Positions 1 through 6,600 of a stretch of DNA of 7,264 bases are shown in pieces. Positions within the stretch are counted from its first letter, which is position 1, and the number at the start of each line of letters is the position of its first letter. Origin of the DNA: Chamaesiphon sp. (GTDB lineage: Bacteria > Cyanobacteriota > Cyanobacteriia > Cyanobacteriales > Chamaesiphonaceae); contig JAGVCD010000046.1 of NCBI GenBank assembly GCA_020059425.1, forward strand, positions 1-7,264, read 5' to 3'. The notes below the pieces were generated by a model, which saw only the letters and a list, made by a program, of their open reading frames with translations, was not told the DNA's origin and did not search any database. Made by a program: the position numbers and the translations under genes.

Positions 1-204
1 CTATTGCTATTGCTGAAGCCCAAAGAATCGATATTATTTGCGGAACCTACATCGAGTTTTAGGCAAATATTAGAACAGCTATCGGAGCTGACCGGAAATG
101 TAGAAAATTGGGCATGGCTGGGAAAGGTGATGAAGGTCATGCCGATACCCCAACAAAAGAGTAAAAAGTATTTCACAGCAGTTGCAATATATTTGCCTCA
201 ATAA
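1..204 (+). CDS. C-terminal fragment of an unrecognised protein (cut by window start)
   Basis: The frame is open from the first base to a TAA at 202-204, so this is the last 67 residues of a gene that begins before the window. I do not recognise the family. The fragment has a polar, helix-prone stretch (FRQILEQLSELTG), then NWAWLGKVMKVMPIPQQ, a short basic patch (KSKK) and a hydrophobic end (AVAIYLPQ). No signal peptide, anchor or catalytic motif is visible in this part. It runs convergently with the DUF4331 gene, whose stop is at 320, leaving a 115-bp gap with inverted repeats. Amino-acid composition looks like a normal soluble protein, and no competing frame is more convincing. A real gene end is likelier than chance, but the short length limits certainty. 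Confidence 0.55.
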   Translation, partial: LLLLLKPKESILFAEPTSSFRQILEQLSELTGNVENWAWLGKVMKVMPIPQQKSKKYFTAVAIYLPQ

Positions 205-210
205 TGTCTT

Positions 211-240
211 GCTAGAGGTAAGGATATACTCACCTCTAGC
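211..240. terminator. Perfect 9-bp stem-loop between convergent genes
   Basis: GCTAGAGGT (211-219) is exactly complementary to ACCTCTAGC (232-240), with a 12-nt loop. It starts 7 bp after the stop of the upstream plus-strand gene and lies between two convergent genes, which fits a shared transcript end. Neither side is followed by a run of T, so it is not a canonical intrinsic terminator. It could instead protect an mRNA 3' end or be a small repeat. Confidence 0.35.
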
Positions 241-261
241 GATTGTCTCGGATCCCCGCAA

Positions 262-289
262 ACAACTACATTAAATAGTAAATAGTTGT
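262..289. terminator. Weak AT-rich hairpin, possible terminator
   Basis: ACAACTA (262-268) pairs with TAGTTGT (283-289) across a 14-nt loop. On the plus strand it is followed by T-rich sequence (about 290-310, including ATTTTTGG). The stem has few G-C pairs, so it would be weak. Its position about 30 bp past the DUF4331 stop, in the convergent gap, is the main reason to list it. Confidence 0.22.
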
Positions 290-319
290 ATCTTTTAGTT
301 ATTTTTGGTTTTGTGCTAT

Positions 320-1543
320 CTAATTAGGCAAAGCCAAATAGGGGAAGCTCTTTTCCAGGGGCTTATGTCCCTGAGCCGGATTTCCTGGCGCTCCCTCGTA
401 GGAAACGTTATCGCTAGTTACCGCCCCATTGGTGAGAACACTTAGCACTGTATCCACCGTATCGTCTTTGAACAGTCGTCCCCGAATGGGGCTACCTTTA
501 GCATTGAGGGCATTAGCAAAACCACTGGGGCCAGTAGTATCAATCCGCATTACATCTGGTAAAAAGGCAGTCAATAATGCCTTCGCTCGTTCTGGACTAT
601 TGCCTAAAGCGCGGAGCGTGCGGGTGGCCTCGGCCCCAATGGGAGCTGCTGCTGGACTGAGATCGGCGGTTGGTGGAACACTATTAAAAGTATTCAGTAA
701 ATTGTTGCTGGTAATTAAGCCTTCATTAATACCGGGACGAGCGAGGCGCTCTACTTGTTGATATTGGCCAGTGGCCGGGTTTTTAAGGGAAATTGTCTCC
801 CAGATATCAAAGATTTTGGCACCTTTTTCGCCTTGAATAAATTGCCTAGGAATACGAATAGCGATCGCATTAACGTTATAGCCTTTGGCAAAATCTAAAG
901 CTTGATTAGCTGGTCGGAAGCCCACGGCTGGGCTAGTGCCTAGCGCCCCCGCTCGTACCCGGAAAAATTGTTCGACATCAAAGAAGAAAGGATCTTCTCT
1001 TAAGCCTGCAAAAACAGAAATCTTGGAGCCATTAGCAGCCAATTCATTAACAACGGGTTTTTCGGCATTGAGAGGGGTGGTGCGCAGATTATTGGCAGCA
1101 CTTTCTTTACCATCTTTAATGACGGTGAATTTAATTTGTTGCTGTTGTCGATCGTTCGGAGAGCTAAATTCAAATCGGAGCGTGACATCTTCTTTGCCCG
1201 TGGGTGTGGCATCTTTGTCAGCAACCTGACTTAGTTTGAATTCATAGCGGGCGTTAGTACTAAAAAAGTATTGCTGACGGGCGACCGATCGAGGATTAGT
1301 ATTCATCACTAGTACTAAATCATCTGCCGCTGCTGCTGAATTTTGATCTTGTTCACGAAAGGCATATAGATCGGTCAAATTCAAATTGCGACCTTTGGTA
1401 TCTACTTCGCCATCATCATGGTCAGAAGCCATCAGATCTTTGGGGAAGCTAGTGCCCACCAACAGAGCAGCGATAGAAATGCCCGCGAGAATGAGAGATT
1501 TTTGCCAATTGGATTGGCCAAACTTGAACATTGAGACTAACAT
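320..1543 (-). CDS. DUF4331 domain protein, exported
   Basis: This 407-residue protein belongs to the DUF4331 family, whose biochemical role is unknown. Seen directly: a basic N-terminus, a hydrophobic stretch at about residues 17-31 (LILAGISIAALLVG), then a probable signal-peptidase site near LMA-SDHDD at 39/40, so the mature protein should be periplasmic or secreted. Family signatures are the mature N-terminus SDHDDGEVDT with NLTDLYAFRE (residues 40-64), FAGLREDPFFFDVEQF (178-193), FDIWETISL (245-253), a RLARPGINE segment (266-274) and a C-terminal LFKDDTVDTVLSVLTNG (357-373). The protein has no cysteine. The ATG at 1543 is preferred because AGGA lies 6 nt upstream (1553-1550); the alternative ATG at 1531 has no Shine-Dalgarno sequence. 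It lies 73 nt downstream of the 88-aa acidic gene and probably shares its transcript, driven by the motif promoter at 1917-1944. Family assignment is firm; function is unknown. Confidence 0.93.
   Translation of the reverse strand: MLVSMFKFGQSNWQKSLILAGISIAALLVGTSFPKDLMASDHDDGEVDTKGRNLNLTDLYAFREQDQNSAAAADDLVLVMNTNPRSVARQQYFFSTNARYEFKLSQVADKDATPTGKEDVTLRFEFSSPNDRQQQQIKFTVIKDGKESAANNLRTTPLNAEKPVVNELAANGSKISVFAGLREDPFFFDVEQFFRVRAGALGTSPAVGFRPANQALDFAKGYNVNAIAIRIPRQFIQGEKGAKIFDIWETISLKNPATGQYQQVERLARPGINEGLITSNNLLNTFNSVPPTADLSPAAAPIGAEATRTLRALGNSPERAKALLTAFLPDVMRIDTTGPSGFANALNAKGSPIRGRLFKDDTVDTVLSVLTNGAVTSDNVSYEGAPGNPAQGHKPLEKSFPYLALPN
861..868. repeat. HIP1 octamer GCGATCGC
   Basis: A perfect copy of the palindrome that is over-represented in many cyanobacterial genomes, inside the DUF4331 gene. 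Seven-of-eight matches containing CGATCG recur across the window, for example near 1988, 4726, 5141, 5608, 6817 and 6934. They support the cyanobacterial assignment and have no assigned local function here. Confidence 0.8.
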
Positions 1544-1549
1544 GTTTAA

Positions 1550-1553
1550 TCCT
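1550..1553 (-). promoter_or_regulatory. Ribosome binding site of the DUF4331 gene
   Basis: AGGA on the minus strand, 6 nt before the ATG at 1543. It decides between this start and the in-frame ATG 12 nt further in, which has no such site. Confidence 0.6.
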
Positions 1554-1616
1554 AATTGCTAATTTATGAAGAAAATAGATCTGCTATCTAGAGAGCAAGT
1601 TTTTCGATTAATAGCA

Positions 1617-1883
1617 TCAGCATTGACAGCTCCAGCCAAAATCAAAGTTAGCCTTGGTCTCAAAGTTCCAGACAATGTCTTCTTCATCTTCAAAGAAAGG
1701 ATCAGTTTCATCCATCTGGGTCGTATCATTCAACGGATCATAGTCATTGATCGGAGCCAGGATTGTGAGTATACTAATCCCCGGGATTTTTGCTACAAAT
1801 TCCTCCCAGGTGTGTGGAAGAGTATTTCTGAAAGAGCCACTAGAAATTATCTTATCGTCAGGAGTGTCATTGACTATTGTCAT
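1617..1883 (-). CDS. Small acidic protein of unknown function (88 aa)
   Basis: I do not recognise this protein. It has 18 Asp/Glu against 4 Lys/Arg, with an acidic block at about residues 58-70 (MDETDPFFEDEED), a tryptophan-containing segment (HTWEEFVAKIPGISILTILAP, about 24-44) and an unusual cysteine-bearing end, GWSCQC. There is no signal peptide or membrane segment, so it is presumably cytoplasmic. The ATG at 1883 has a modest AGAG site about 8 nt upstream. It is the first gene after the minus-strand AGATCC-N16-CGTATA promoter (predicted leader about 25 nt) and lies 73 nt before the DUF4331 gene, so the two are probably co-transcribed. The overlapping plus-strand frame at 1566-1958 is poorer: it is hydrophobic and erratic in composition, and it runs across both this gene and its promoter. 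The reading is good on composition and position but has no homology support. Confidence 0.65.
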   Translation of the reverse strand: MTIVNDTPDDKIISSGSFRNTLPHTWEEFVAKIPGISILTILAPINDYDPLNDTTQMDETDPFFEDEEDIVWNFETKANFDFGWSCQC

Positions 1884-1916
1884 TTTAATTCTCTGAAATT
1901 TGTTGATTCACATATT

Positions 1917-1944
1917 TATACGCTTCTGATTTCTAAATGGATCT
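1917..1944 (-). promoter_or_regulatory. Predicted ECF-sigma promoter for the 88-aa/DUF4331 unit
   Basis: On the minus strand AGATCC (1944-1939) is followed after exactly 16 nt by CGTATA (1922-1917), continuing as AATATG. The same two blocks with the same spacing occur on the plus strand at 1997-2024. Transcription would start near 1910, giving a leader of about 25 nt before the ATG at 1883. The AGATCC block resembles the TGATC-type -35 reported for RpoE-ChrR promoters in Rhodobacter (from memory). Recognition by the neighbouring sigma factor is inferred. Confidence 0.6.
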
Positions 1945-1996
1945 CTTTTTCTAAATAATCTTTCTGTTGTGCTATCTATCAGCAAAGGCGATCGAC

Positions 1997-2024
1997 AGAT
2001 CCAAATTAAATCTGTTGGCGTATA
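1997..2024 (+). promoter_or_regulatory. Predicted autoregulated ECF-sigma promoter of the sigma/anti-sigma operon
   Basis: AGATCC (1997-2002), a 16-nt spacer, then CGTATA (2019-2024), followed by TAAATATG. It matches the divergent minus-strand element block for block. Transcription would start near 2031, leaving about 54 nt of leader before the GTG at 2085 and including its AGGT site. Autoregulation is common for ECF sigma operons and would explain the shared motif. The two elements sit back to back, with their -35 blocks 52 bp apart, so both could be served by the same factor. Confidence 0.6.
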
Positions 2025-2066
2025 TAAATATGAGATTAATCGCCTAATAGAGAGAGCCAGTCATGC

Positions 2067-2075
2067 TGATATAAT
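2067..2075 (+). promoter_or_regulatory. Extended -10 element (TGATATAAT) near the sigma start
   Basis: TGATATAAT is a perfect extended -10 for the housekeeping sigma factor. No convincing -35 lies at the usual distance (2047-2052 reads ATAGAG), which an extended -10 can tolerate. A transcript would begin around 2082, leaving the AGGT at 2077-2080 untranscribed and the GTG at 2085 almost leaderless. It would suit basal expression that primes the autoregulatory loop, but a chance match in AT-rich DNA is possible. Confidence 0.35.
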
Positions 2076-2084
2076 TAGGTAGTA

Positions 2085-2708
2085 GTGTCAGTTCTTTCTA
2101 TGCTCAGTGACGATTCTCTCTCTGTTCCAGCAGAGGAGCCGCCCGCAGAGAGTTTACAGCAACTAGATTTCTCGCTCATCCAACGCATTATTCAGCAAGA
2201 CCATGCTGCCCTGTCAGCACTTTATGATCGATATGCGCGGGTGATATATTCTGTGGCCTATCGCAGCCTAGGCTCAGTTGAAGAAAGCGAAGAAGTTGTC
2301 ATGGATGTGTTTGCCAAAGTGTGGATAACAGCGGCATCTTACAACTGTGAAAAAGCTAGGGTGGACAGTTGGATTTTTATGATGACTCGCAGTCGGGTGC
2401 TCGATCGACTGCGTTCTAAACAAAGATGTACTAAGGTGACAGAGGCGTTCACGGTTTTCGAGACTACCACGACTACTGCTGATGCTAGCTGTAATTTAGA
2501 GCTAGCGGAGCGCCGGAACCAAGTGATTGCTGCTTTGGCCAGTCTACCGATCGAACAACGCCAAGTATTAGAAATGGCTTATTTTAAAGGCTGGAGCCAG
2601 AGAGAAATTGCCGAGCAAACTGGTCTAGCTTTAGGAACAGTCAAAACCCGGATTCGGTTGGGGTTAGAAAAATTGCGATCGGCTACCCAGTTAATTGATT
2701 CGTTGTAG
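2085..2708 (+). CDS. ECF-type (group 3/4) RNA polymerase sigma factor
   Basis: A 207-residue sigma-70 family protein with only regions 2 and 4, as in ECF factors. Region 2 spans about residues 30-115: core-binding helices DHAALSALYDRYARVIYSVAYR, region 2.2 EESEEVVMDVFAKVW (66-80), and region 2.4 with DSWIFMMTRSRVLDRLRSKQR (94-114) for -10 recognition. A variable Thr-rich linker (116-140) follows. Region 4 spans about 142-200, with LPIEQRQVLEMAYFKGWSQ and a helix-turn-helix, EIAEQTGLALGTVKTRIR (174-191), for the -35. The GTG at 2085 has AGGT 4 nt upstream (2077-2080). An ATG at 2100 is the alternative; it would remove five residues before the conserved part and has no Shine-Dalgarno. The next gene, 34 nt on, is its presumed anti-sigma factor. 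I infer that it drives its own operon and the divergent unit from the shared AGATCC-N16-CGTATA elements. Family is certain; the subgroup (ChrR-associated type) is inferred from the neighbour. Confidence 0.95.
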   Translation: MSVLSMLSDDSLSVPAEEPPAESLQQLDFSLIQRIIQQDHAALSALYDRYARVIYSVAYRSLGSVEESEEVVMDVFAKVWITAASYNCEKARVDSWIFMMTRSRVLDRLRSKQRCTKVTEAFTVFETTTTTADASCNLELAERRNQVIAALASLPIEQRQVLEMAYFKGWSQREIAEQTGLALGTVKTRIRLGLEKLRSATQLIDSL

Positions 2709-2731
2709 AAATTATGAGTAGAACCTAGGAC

Positions 2732-2736
2732 AGGAG
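2732..2736 (+). promoter_or_regulatory. Strong ribosome binding site of the anti-sigma gene
   Basis: AGGAG lies 6 nt before the GTG at 2743 and fixes that start. It is stronger than the AGGT of the sigma gene, consistent with making at least as much anti-sigma as sigma from one transcript. Confidence 0.75.
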
Positions 2737-2742
2737 AACTTT

Positions 2743-3405
2743 GTGACTAATTCATTTCCACCATCAGATTCACCTTTAGAACAGGCTGCTGCTTATGCTT
2801 TTGATATTTTGGAGGAGCAAGCAGAATTTGAGCATGAGCTAGCAACATCGGCCACTTTGCAATCCGAATTAGTAGCGTTTCAGACGGCGGTGCAGGACTT
2901 AGCCTATGGAGTCCCAGCTGCTCCTTTACCCGTAGATTTAAAGAAAAAGTTGTTCGATCGACTGAATATTGCTAACGATGAGCAATCGATCGAACTAGCA
3001 AATCAAGTGGAAGCAAAATCAGAAGATTCACCTGCAAATTTATTAGAATTACTCGATTGGTCAATTGATGATCTTCAGCAAGTAGCGATTAACTTACCCA
3101 ACTGGCAGCCCTTCCCCATGCCCAGCGGATCGGAAATGGCCATTTGGCAAGTCGATGAGGTCTTTGCCCAAGTAGCCTTTTTTCTACGGGTGCCCACTGC
3201 TGGAACGTTGCCGAATCACTATCATGCCACCGGTGAATCGATTTTAGTCTTAGAGGGTAACTTTATTGATGAAGATGGGAAGGTATATGGAGTTGGCGAT
3301 CGATTTGTCGCAGCGGCTAATACTAGTCACCAACCTACTACCAGTCTAGGTTGTTTGATCCTCAACGTTACCTCTGTGCACGACAAGATGTTAGCACAGG
3401 TTTAG
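2743..3405 (+). CDS. ChrR-type cupin anti-sigma factor
   Basis: This 220-residue protein has two parts. Residues about 12-75 (QAAAYAFDILEEQAEFEHEL through VDLKKKLFDRL) resemble the helical anti-sigma domain that clamps ECF sigma factors, but lack the H-x3-C-x2-C zinc motif; the only cysteine in the protein is C204. An acidic linker (about 76-105) follows. Residues about 108-215 form a cupin barrel like that of ChrR: WQPFPMPSGSEMAIWQ, then NHYHATGE giving H159, H161 and E165, and H196 in NTSHQP. This H-x-H-x3-E plus distant His pattern is the metal site of ChrR-like cupins. No membrane segment or signal peptide is present, so it acts in the cytoplasm. The family model is that the protein binds the upstream sigma factor and releases it on a signal sensed by the cupin, such as singlet oxygen or organic peroxide in known systems. 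The inducer here is unknown. Start is supported by AGGAG at 2732-2736. Confidence 0.9.
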   Translation: MTNSFPPSDSPLEQAAAYAFDILEEQAEFEHELATSATLQSELVAFQTAVQDLAYGVPAAPLPVDLKKKLFDRLNIANDEQSIELANQVEAKSEDSPANLLELLDWSIDDLQQVAINLPNWQPFPMPSGSEMAIWQVDEVFAQVAFFLRVPTAGTLPNHYHATGESILVLEGNFIDEDGKVYGVGDRFVAAANTSHQPTTSLGCLILNVTSVHDKMLAQV

Positions 3406-3616
3406 CAGATTCTAAATTACTAATAAATAAAAATTATAGAATTTTCCTTAAACTCAATATTATGAAGATAGTTGATAGTTTTGATTGATAGGCACAAAAA
3501 TTTATTTATTCTGTCTGATTAAAACTCGCTCCTAAAACTAAATCAAAATTATTCAGACTATTAAGAGTAGTGATAAGTTAAATTGTATTTTTTTGTTTCT
3601 TCTTATCTAATCGGGT
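3406..3616. other. AT-rich intergenic spacer
   Basis: No gene is supported in these 211 bases. Visible items are a weak AT-only hairpin (AAAATT/AATTTT at about 3429-3444), a tandem GATAGTT pair (3467-3480) followed by a related TTGATTGATAG, and a TTGATT (3481-3486) that could be part of a -35 without a good -10. There is no copy of AGATCC or CGTATA, so the downstream gene does not appear to share the promoter of the sigma module. No U-tract terminator follows the anti-sigma gene. Confidence 0.5.
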
Positions 3617-3634
3617 GTGATTATAGATATCTAC

Positions 3635-6600
3635 ATGGGTATTCTAAAGCGAAAGAATCTCTCCAAACCTCGATTGTGCGTCATGAATCTCAATATATAC
3701 CAAAATAAATTATTGTCCCAAATCTTGATTTTTGGTCTTATTGCCACCGGACTTCCTCTACTGTCTACCAAGGCTGTGCGAGCAGCTAATATACTCTTCA
3801 ACTTTAATATGGAGGCCAGTGGAACTGCCCCCTTTGATGCCAATAATGATGCGGGGAATGATGAGAATGCCACCAATAATATCGTGCGAACCCAAGATAT
3901 CATCACCTATAAGTGGCAATATAATATCAGCAATGGTGCAGCCAACAACGCTATCCTACGGGCAACTGTGCCTAATAACGTAGAATTAGCATTGCCTGCC
4001 GCTTGTATTACGGGTTCGCAGATTACTAATGATGTTGCCACCGGTAGTCAATCGATCGAATGTAAATTAGGAAATTTATCTCCGGGGAGTTCTGGTTCGA
4101 TCGATCTGAAAGGACGAGTACTTAGCAAAAAACGCTCGCTGAGCAACACTTTTGTCGGAAATGGTAATGTTACCAATGCCATTGGCTCCATGAGCGCAGA
4201 TAATGTCACCAATACCATTAATTCTATTACGACTAGCAACTTGACCATTTCTGCTGCCCCCAAAGCAGATCTCTTCAAACAGGCCGCTTATGTTGAGGGA
4301 GCCGCCAAAGGAGAAGATGGGGTCACAGATGGTTTAGTAATTCGTTATCCGATCGTAATTGCCTTAACTGGTGGTGGTAAAGGGGGCGAGGCTCTCCAGG
4401 GAAATATTCAATTTACCGATACCTTGGTATATAACGGCGGTTCTAATGATGGTCAACCAATTCCTGGAGCGAAACTGTATACTTGGCGACCCAGTTATAG
4501 CTCTTATAGCTCATTAACTTCTGGTAGCAACAGTTCTTGTAATCGGATGGGAGGGGATCCATGGGCTTATTATGGGGGCTATCCCAACGGTAAAATTAAT
4601 TCCAGTTACTATCCAGCCTATGGCAATCCTGAGTCGTCTACAACTGATTCAGGCACTTGGACTTGTAGTCAGGCTAGTGCGGGTCAACCCATTCAATTTA
4701 ATATTTCTGGAGCTGATACCACTGGCGATCGTGCTCCTACCAAAGATTACTATGGGGGTAGTACCTTACCCGCTGACCAAACCTATCTAGCTGTGGGAGC
4801 ATTGCATATCTGGGTGCCCGCCTCCGTAGTTACAGCGAATGGGGGACAATTGAACGTTCGCAACAAAGTCTCGGCATTTACGGCCCAAGGAGCCAGCGGA
4901 CAGACCAATCAGGAACCGACTTTAGCCAATAACAACTACGACCACACGCTCGTATCGACCAGCGGATCGTTTACATCTCATTATGCAACTGATGTAGATA
5001 ACCGGGGGACACCACTACCCGGGATGAGTGCAATCTATGGTGGTGATGGCCCAGTGATGCCAAATCAAACCTATACCGATCGTGTTTATATTAATAATAA
5101 TGGTGCCTTACCCTGGGGTGTGGGAAGTATCCTGTGTACAGCGATCGATAATCAAACCCAAGCAGTGCGGCCGCTAGCCGGAACTCCCGCTAGTGCGGTG
5201 AGGAATTTTAGCTATTATGGCACTTTAGGCATTGATTACGTGATTGAGTATGGTACAGGTAACTATGTCACTGTTTTAGACCATAAAAAAGCTACTTGTC
5301 GAGATATCGATTCCCCTGGTGGTTGGTTTTCAGATATCCGCAATGTGCCTGGTGGTGCTGATGCGGTTACTAAAGTTCGCGTCCGTGCAATCAAACCAAT
5401 CCTAGCTGGACATACGTGGGATATTGCGGTGAATTTGAAGGCTCGGAACACTTACTTAGGCACTACTAATCAAATTCCAATCGGTACTAAATTAGTACAA
5501 CATAGTTCCTTTTATATCCCCGGTTATCCAAATCCAGGGCAGGGTGAGCCAGGAATGCCAACTGATTGGTATGGGGGCTACTATCAGCGAGATATTAACT
5601 ACTATATTGGTTGGGGCGATCGACTGACAATGACACGAGCCATCGTCCGGATTGACAAACAAAATGTCCCTAACAACCCTACGATTAATGCTGTCGCTGG
5701 TTCAGAGGTCACATTCATCCTCAAATCAAGCATCACAGCGGGGGTCAATCCACCTCCGGTCAACCCCAACGTCACCATCCGGGATATTCTGCCTGCAACC
5801 ATGAATTATGTTGTCGGCTCTGCCAGTATTGCGCCTACCAGCATCATCACTAACCCCGATAGTACTAAAACCATCATTTGGGATCTTGGGCCGCGTACAC
5901 CCAACCAAGTTGTGCCTGATATTACCTATCGAGCTAGTATCCGCCCCGATACACCCAATAATGCCACCGTGGTTAATACTGCCATCATTGAGTCTCCTGA
6001 TGATGCCACCTTGGAACAATACCGTACCGACATCGCTAGCGTAACGGTCGGGAATGCCTCTAGTTTTCGCATCTTCAAGGAAGTAGAACAAAGTATTATC
6101 AATCGCAACAATGATATTACTTATTATCTTTACTATGCCAATACTGGCTCTTCTGACGTTGGTACTTCCCAATTCATTGATGTTTTACCTAATCTCAATG
6201 ATGGACGAACTCCTGCTACTGTTTATGCTGGCTCCTCATCTTTCAGTTCGATTGCCGGTACTAATGGGGAAACCTTTGAATTTACTAACCGCCCTCACAG
6301 TCAAATCAACCCTGATCCTAACGATGCCAGTAATTTGACTGGGGGTTCAACTATTTGGTGCTTAAGTACCGCTTTTGGAACGACTGGATGTCCGACAGCG
6401 AATAGTAATGTCACTGGTATTCGGATCAATGCCCCAGCTTTTTCCAAAAATCTTCCTACTCGCAAACTTACTCTCAATATCACCACCACTGGTAATAATC
6501 CTGACGATCGCTATACTAATCGATTTACTGGCCGAACTAATGGCCTGTTGGGATTGTTGGTATCCAATGACGTATTCACTCGGGTGCGTTTTCCACCCAA

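Noticed and set aside
429..761. Plus-strand open frame within the DUF4331 gene
   Set aside because: It is the antisense shadow of a clearly recognisable DUF4331 coding region; no independent start signals or protein-like motifs.
1582..1597. Imperfect palindrome TGCTATCTAGAGAGCA between the 88-aa and DUF4331 genes
   Set aside because: Seven of eight pairs match, but there is no loop for a stable RNA hairpin and no evidence of a regulator; noted as a possible chance palindrome.
1566..1958. Plus-strand open frame of 130 residues opposite the 88-aa gene
   Set aside because: Composition is erratic and hydrophobic, it runs through the minus-strand promoter and gene, and the minus-strand frame has coherent acidic composition, a ribosome site and a promoter in the right place.
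3467..3480. Tandem GATAGTT repeat
   Set aside because: Only two short copies in AT-rich DNA; too little to call a regulatory repeat or array.
3406..3634. Possibility that the DUF11 gene belongs to the ECF regulon
   Set aside because: No AGATCC or CGTATA block at any spacing lies upstream of it, and the 210-bp gap argues against co-transcription with the anti-sigma gene.
5726..6172. Minus-strand frame of 148 residues inside the DUF11 gene
   Set aside because: Antisense shadow of the Asn/Thr/Ile-rich repeat protein; no ribosome site or promoter and it begins and ends inside a continuous coding region.
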